This document shows positions 13,638 through 13,765 of a stretch of DNA of 13,765 bases, in pieces. This stretch comes from an uncultured Blautia sp. (GTDB lineage: Bacteria; Bacillota; Clostridia; Lachnospirales; Lachnospiraceae), in NCBI GenBank assembly GCA_934424575.1, contig CAKRXU010000053.1, forward strand, positions 1 through 13,765, given 5' to 3'. The notes under the pieces are model-generated. The model worked only from the letters and a program-made list of their open reading frames with translations. It ran no database searches and was not told the origin of the DNA. Position 1 is the stretch's first letter. Every line of letters begins with the position of its first letter. Made by a program: the position numbers and the translations under genes.

Positions 13638-13765
13638 TCACAACTTATTTCTTATTTTCCGGTATTCTCTTGGCGAATATCCTTTCAGCTTGTGAAAAAG
13701 CCGACTGAAATAAAGCTGGTTATCATATCCGACAATCTTAGAAATCTCATTGATGGAATAAGTTG
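13638..13765 (-). CDS. AraC-family transcriptional regulator, C-terminal end only
   Basis: The minus strand ends a reading frame of 41 visible codons, cut by the window edge, with stop at 13638-13640. It reads the second helix-turn-helix of AraC/XylS regulators: INEISKIVGYDNQLYFSRLF, then HKLKGYSPREYRK and a short basic tail. The GYxxxxYFSRxFKxxxGxSPxxYR pattern is the family signature. The sensing domain, start and promoter are outside the window, so its signal is unknown. It is convergent with the plus-strand material to its left and separated by the terminator at 13567-13608. There is no evidence that it controls the hydroxylase genes. Confidence 0.88.
   Translation of the reverse strand, partial: TYSINEISKIVGYDNQLYFSRLFHKLKGYSPREYRKIRNKL

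Noticed and set aside
1..13765. CRISPR arrays, tRNA or rRNA genes, complete insertion sequences
   Set aside because: No regularly spaced repeats, no cloverleaf or rRNA sequence, and no transposase frame were seen on either strand.

Overview
The window looks like a chromosomal segment from an anaerobic Firmicute, most likely a gut Lachnospiraceae-type clostridium. The reasons are strong AGGAGG-like ribosome binding sites, moderate GC with AT-rich intergenic DNA, clostridial-style genes, and a selenium-dependent molybdenum hydroxylase (SDMH) locus of the kind known from Clostridia, Enterococcus and E. coli. The genus cannot be fixed from the sequence alone.

Layout. An intrinsic terminator (15-62) closes an unseen upstream gene. 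Unit 1 (240-6483, +) encodes SsnA amidohydrolase, a shortened YgfK, a fused [2Fe-2S]/molybdopterin hydroxylase of the selenium-dependent xanthine dehydrogenase type, and an RnfB-like ferredoxin with four [4Fe-4S] motifs. A 264-base gap follows. It holds a candidate promoter (6534-6563), a folded leader RNA of about 105 nt and a strong intrinsic terminator (6615-6676), which together look like a riboswitch or attenuator. Unit 2 (6748-12623, +) encodes XdhA, XdhB and XdhC (a three-subunit xanthine dehydrogenase very like E. coli XdhABC), YqeB, and a YqeC-MocA fusion. Genes in unit 2 overlap or lie within 15 bases of each other.

Working together. XdhABC and the fused Xdh would hydroxylate purines. 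YqeB, YqeC and MocA are the maturation set that, by family knowledge, completes the molybdenum cofactor (cytidylation by MocA) and installs labile selenium. SsnA and YgfK are constant companions of this system and of anaerobic purine/urate breakdown clusters. Two features suggest rewired electron flow: YgfK lacks its central FAD/NAD(P)-reductase region, and the fused Xdh has no FAD subunit of its own but is followed directly by a polyferredoxin gene. I infer a ferredoxin-linked rather than NAD(P)-linked route. SelD, the selenium donor, is not in the window.

Right end (12624-13765). This is a decayed accessory region. On the minus strand there is an ImmA/IrrE-type zinc peptidase gene missing its N-terminal part, overlapped by the first ~23 codons of a PIN-domain gene. 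Abutting the broken peptidase end is the 3' tail of an Xre-type regulator on the plus strand, so two gene ends meet at a rearrangement junction near 13398-13410. A strong terminator (13567-13608) then separates this from the C-terminal end of an AraC-family regulator that runs off the window on the minus strand.
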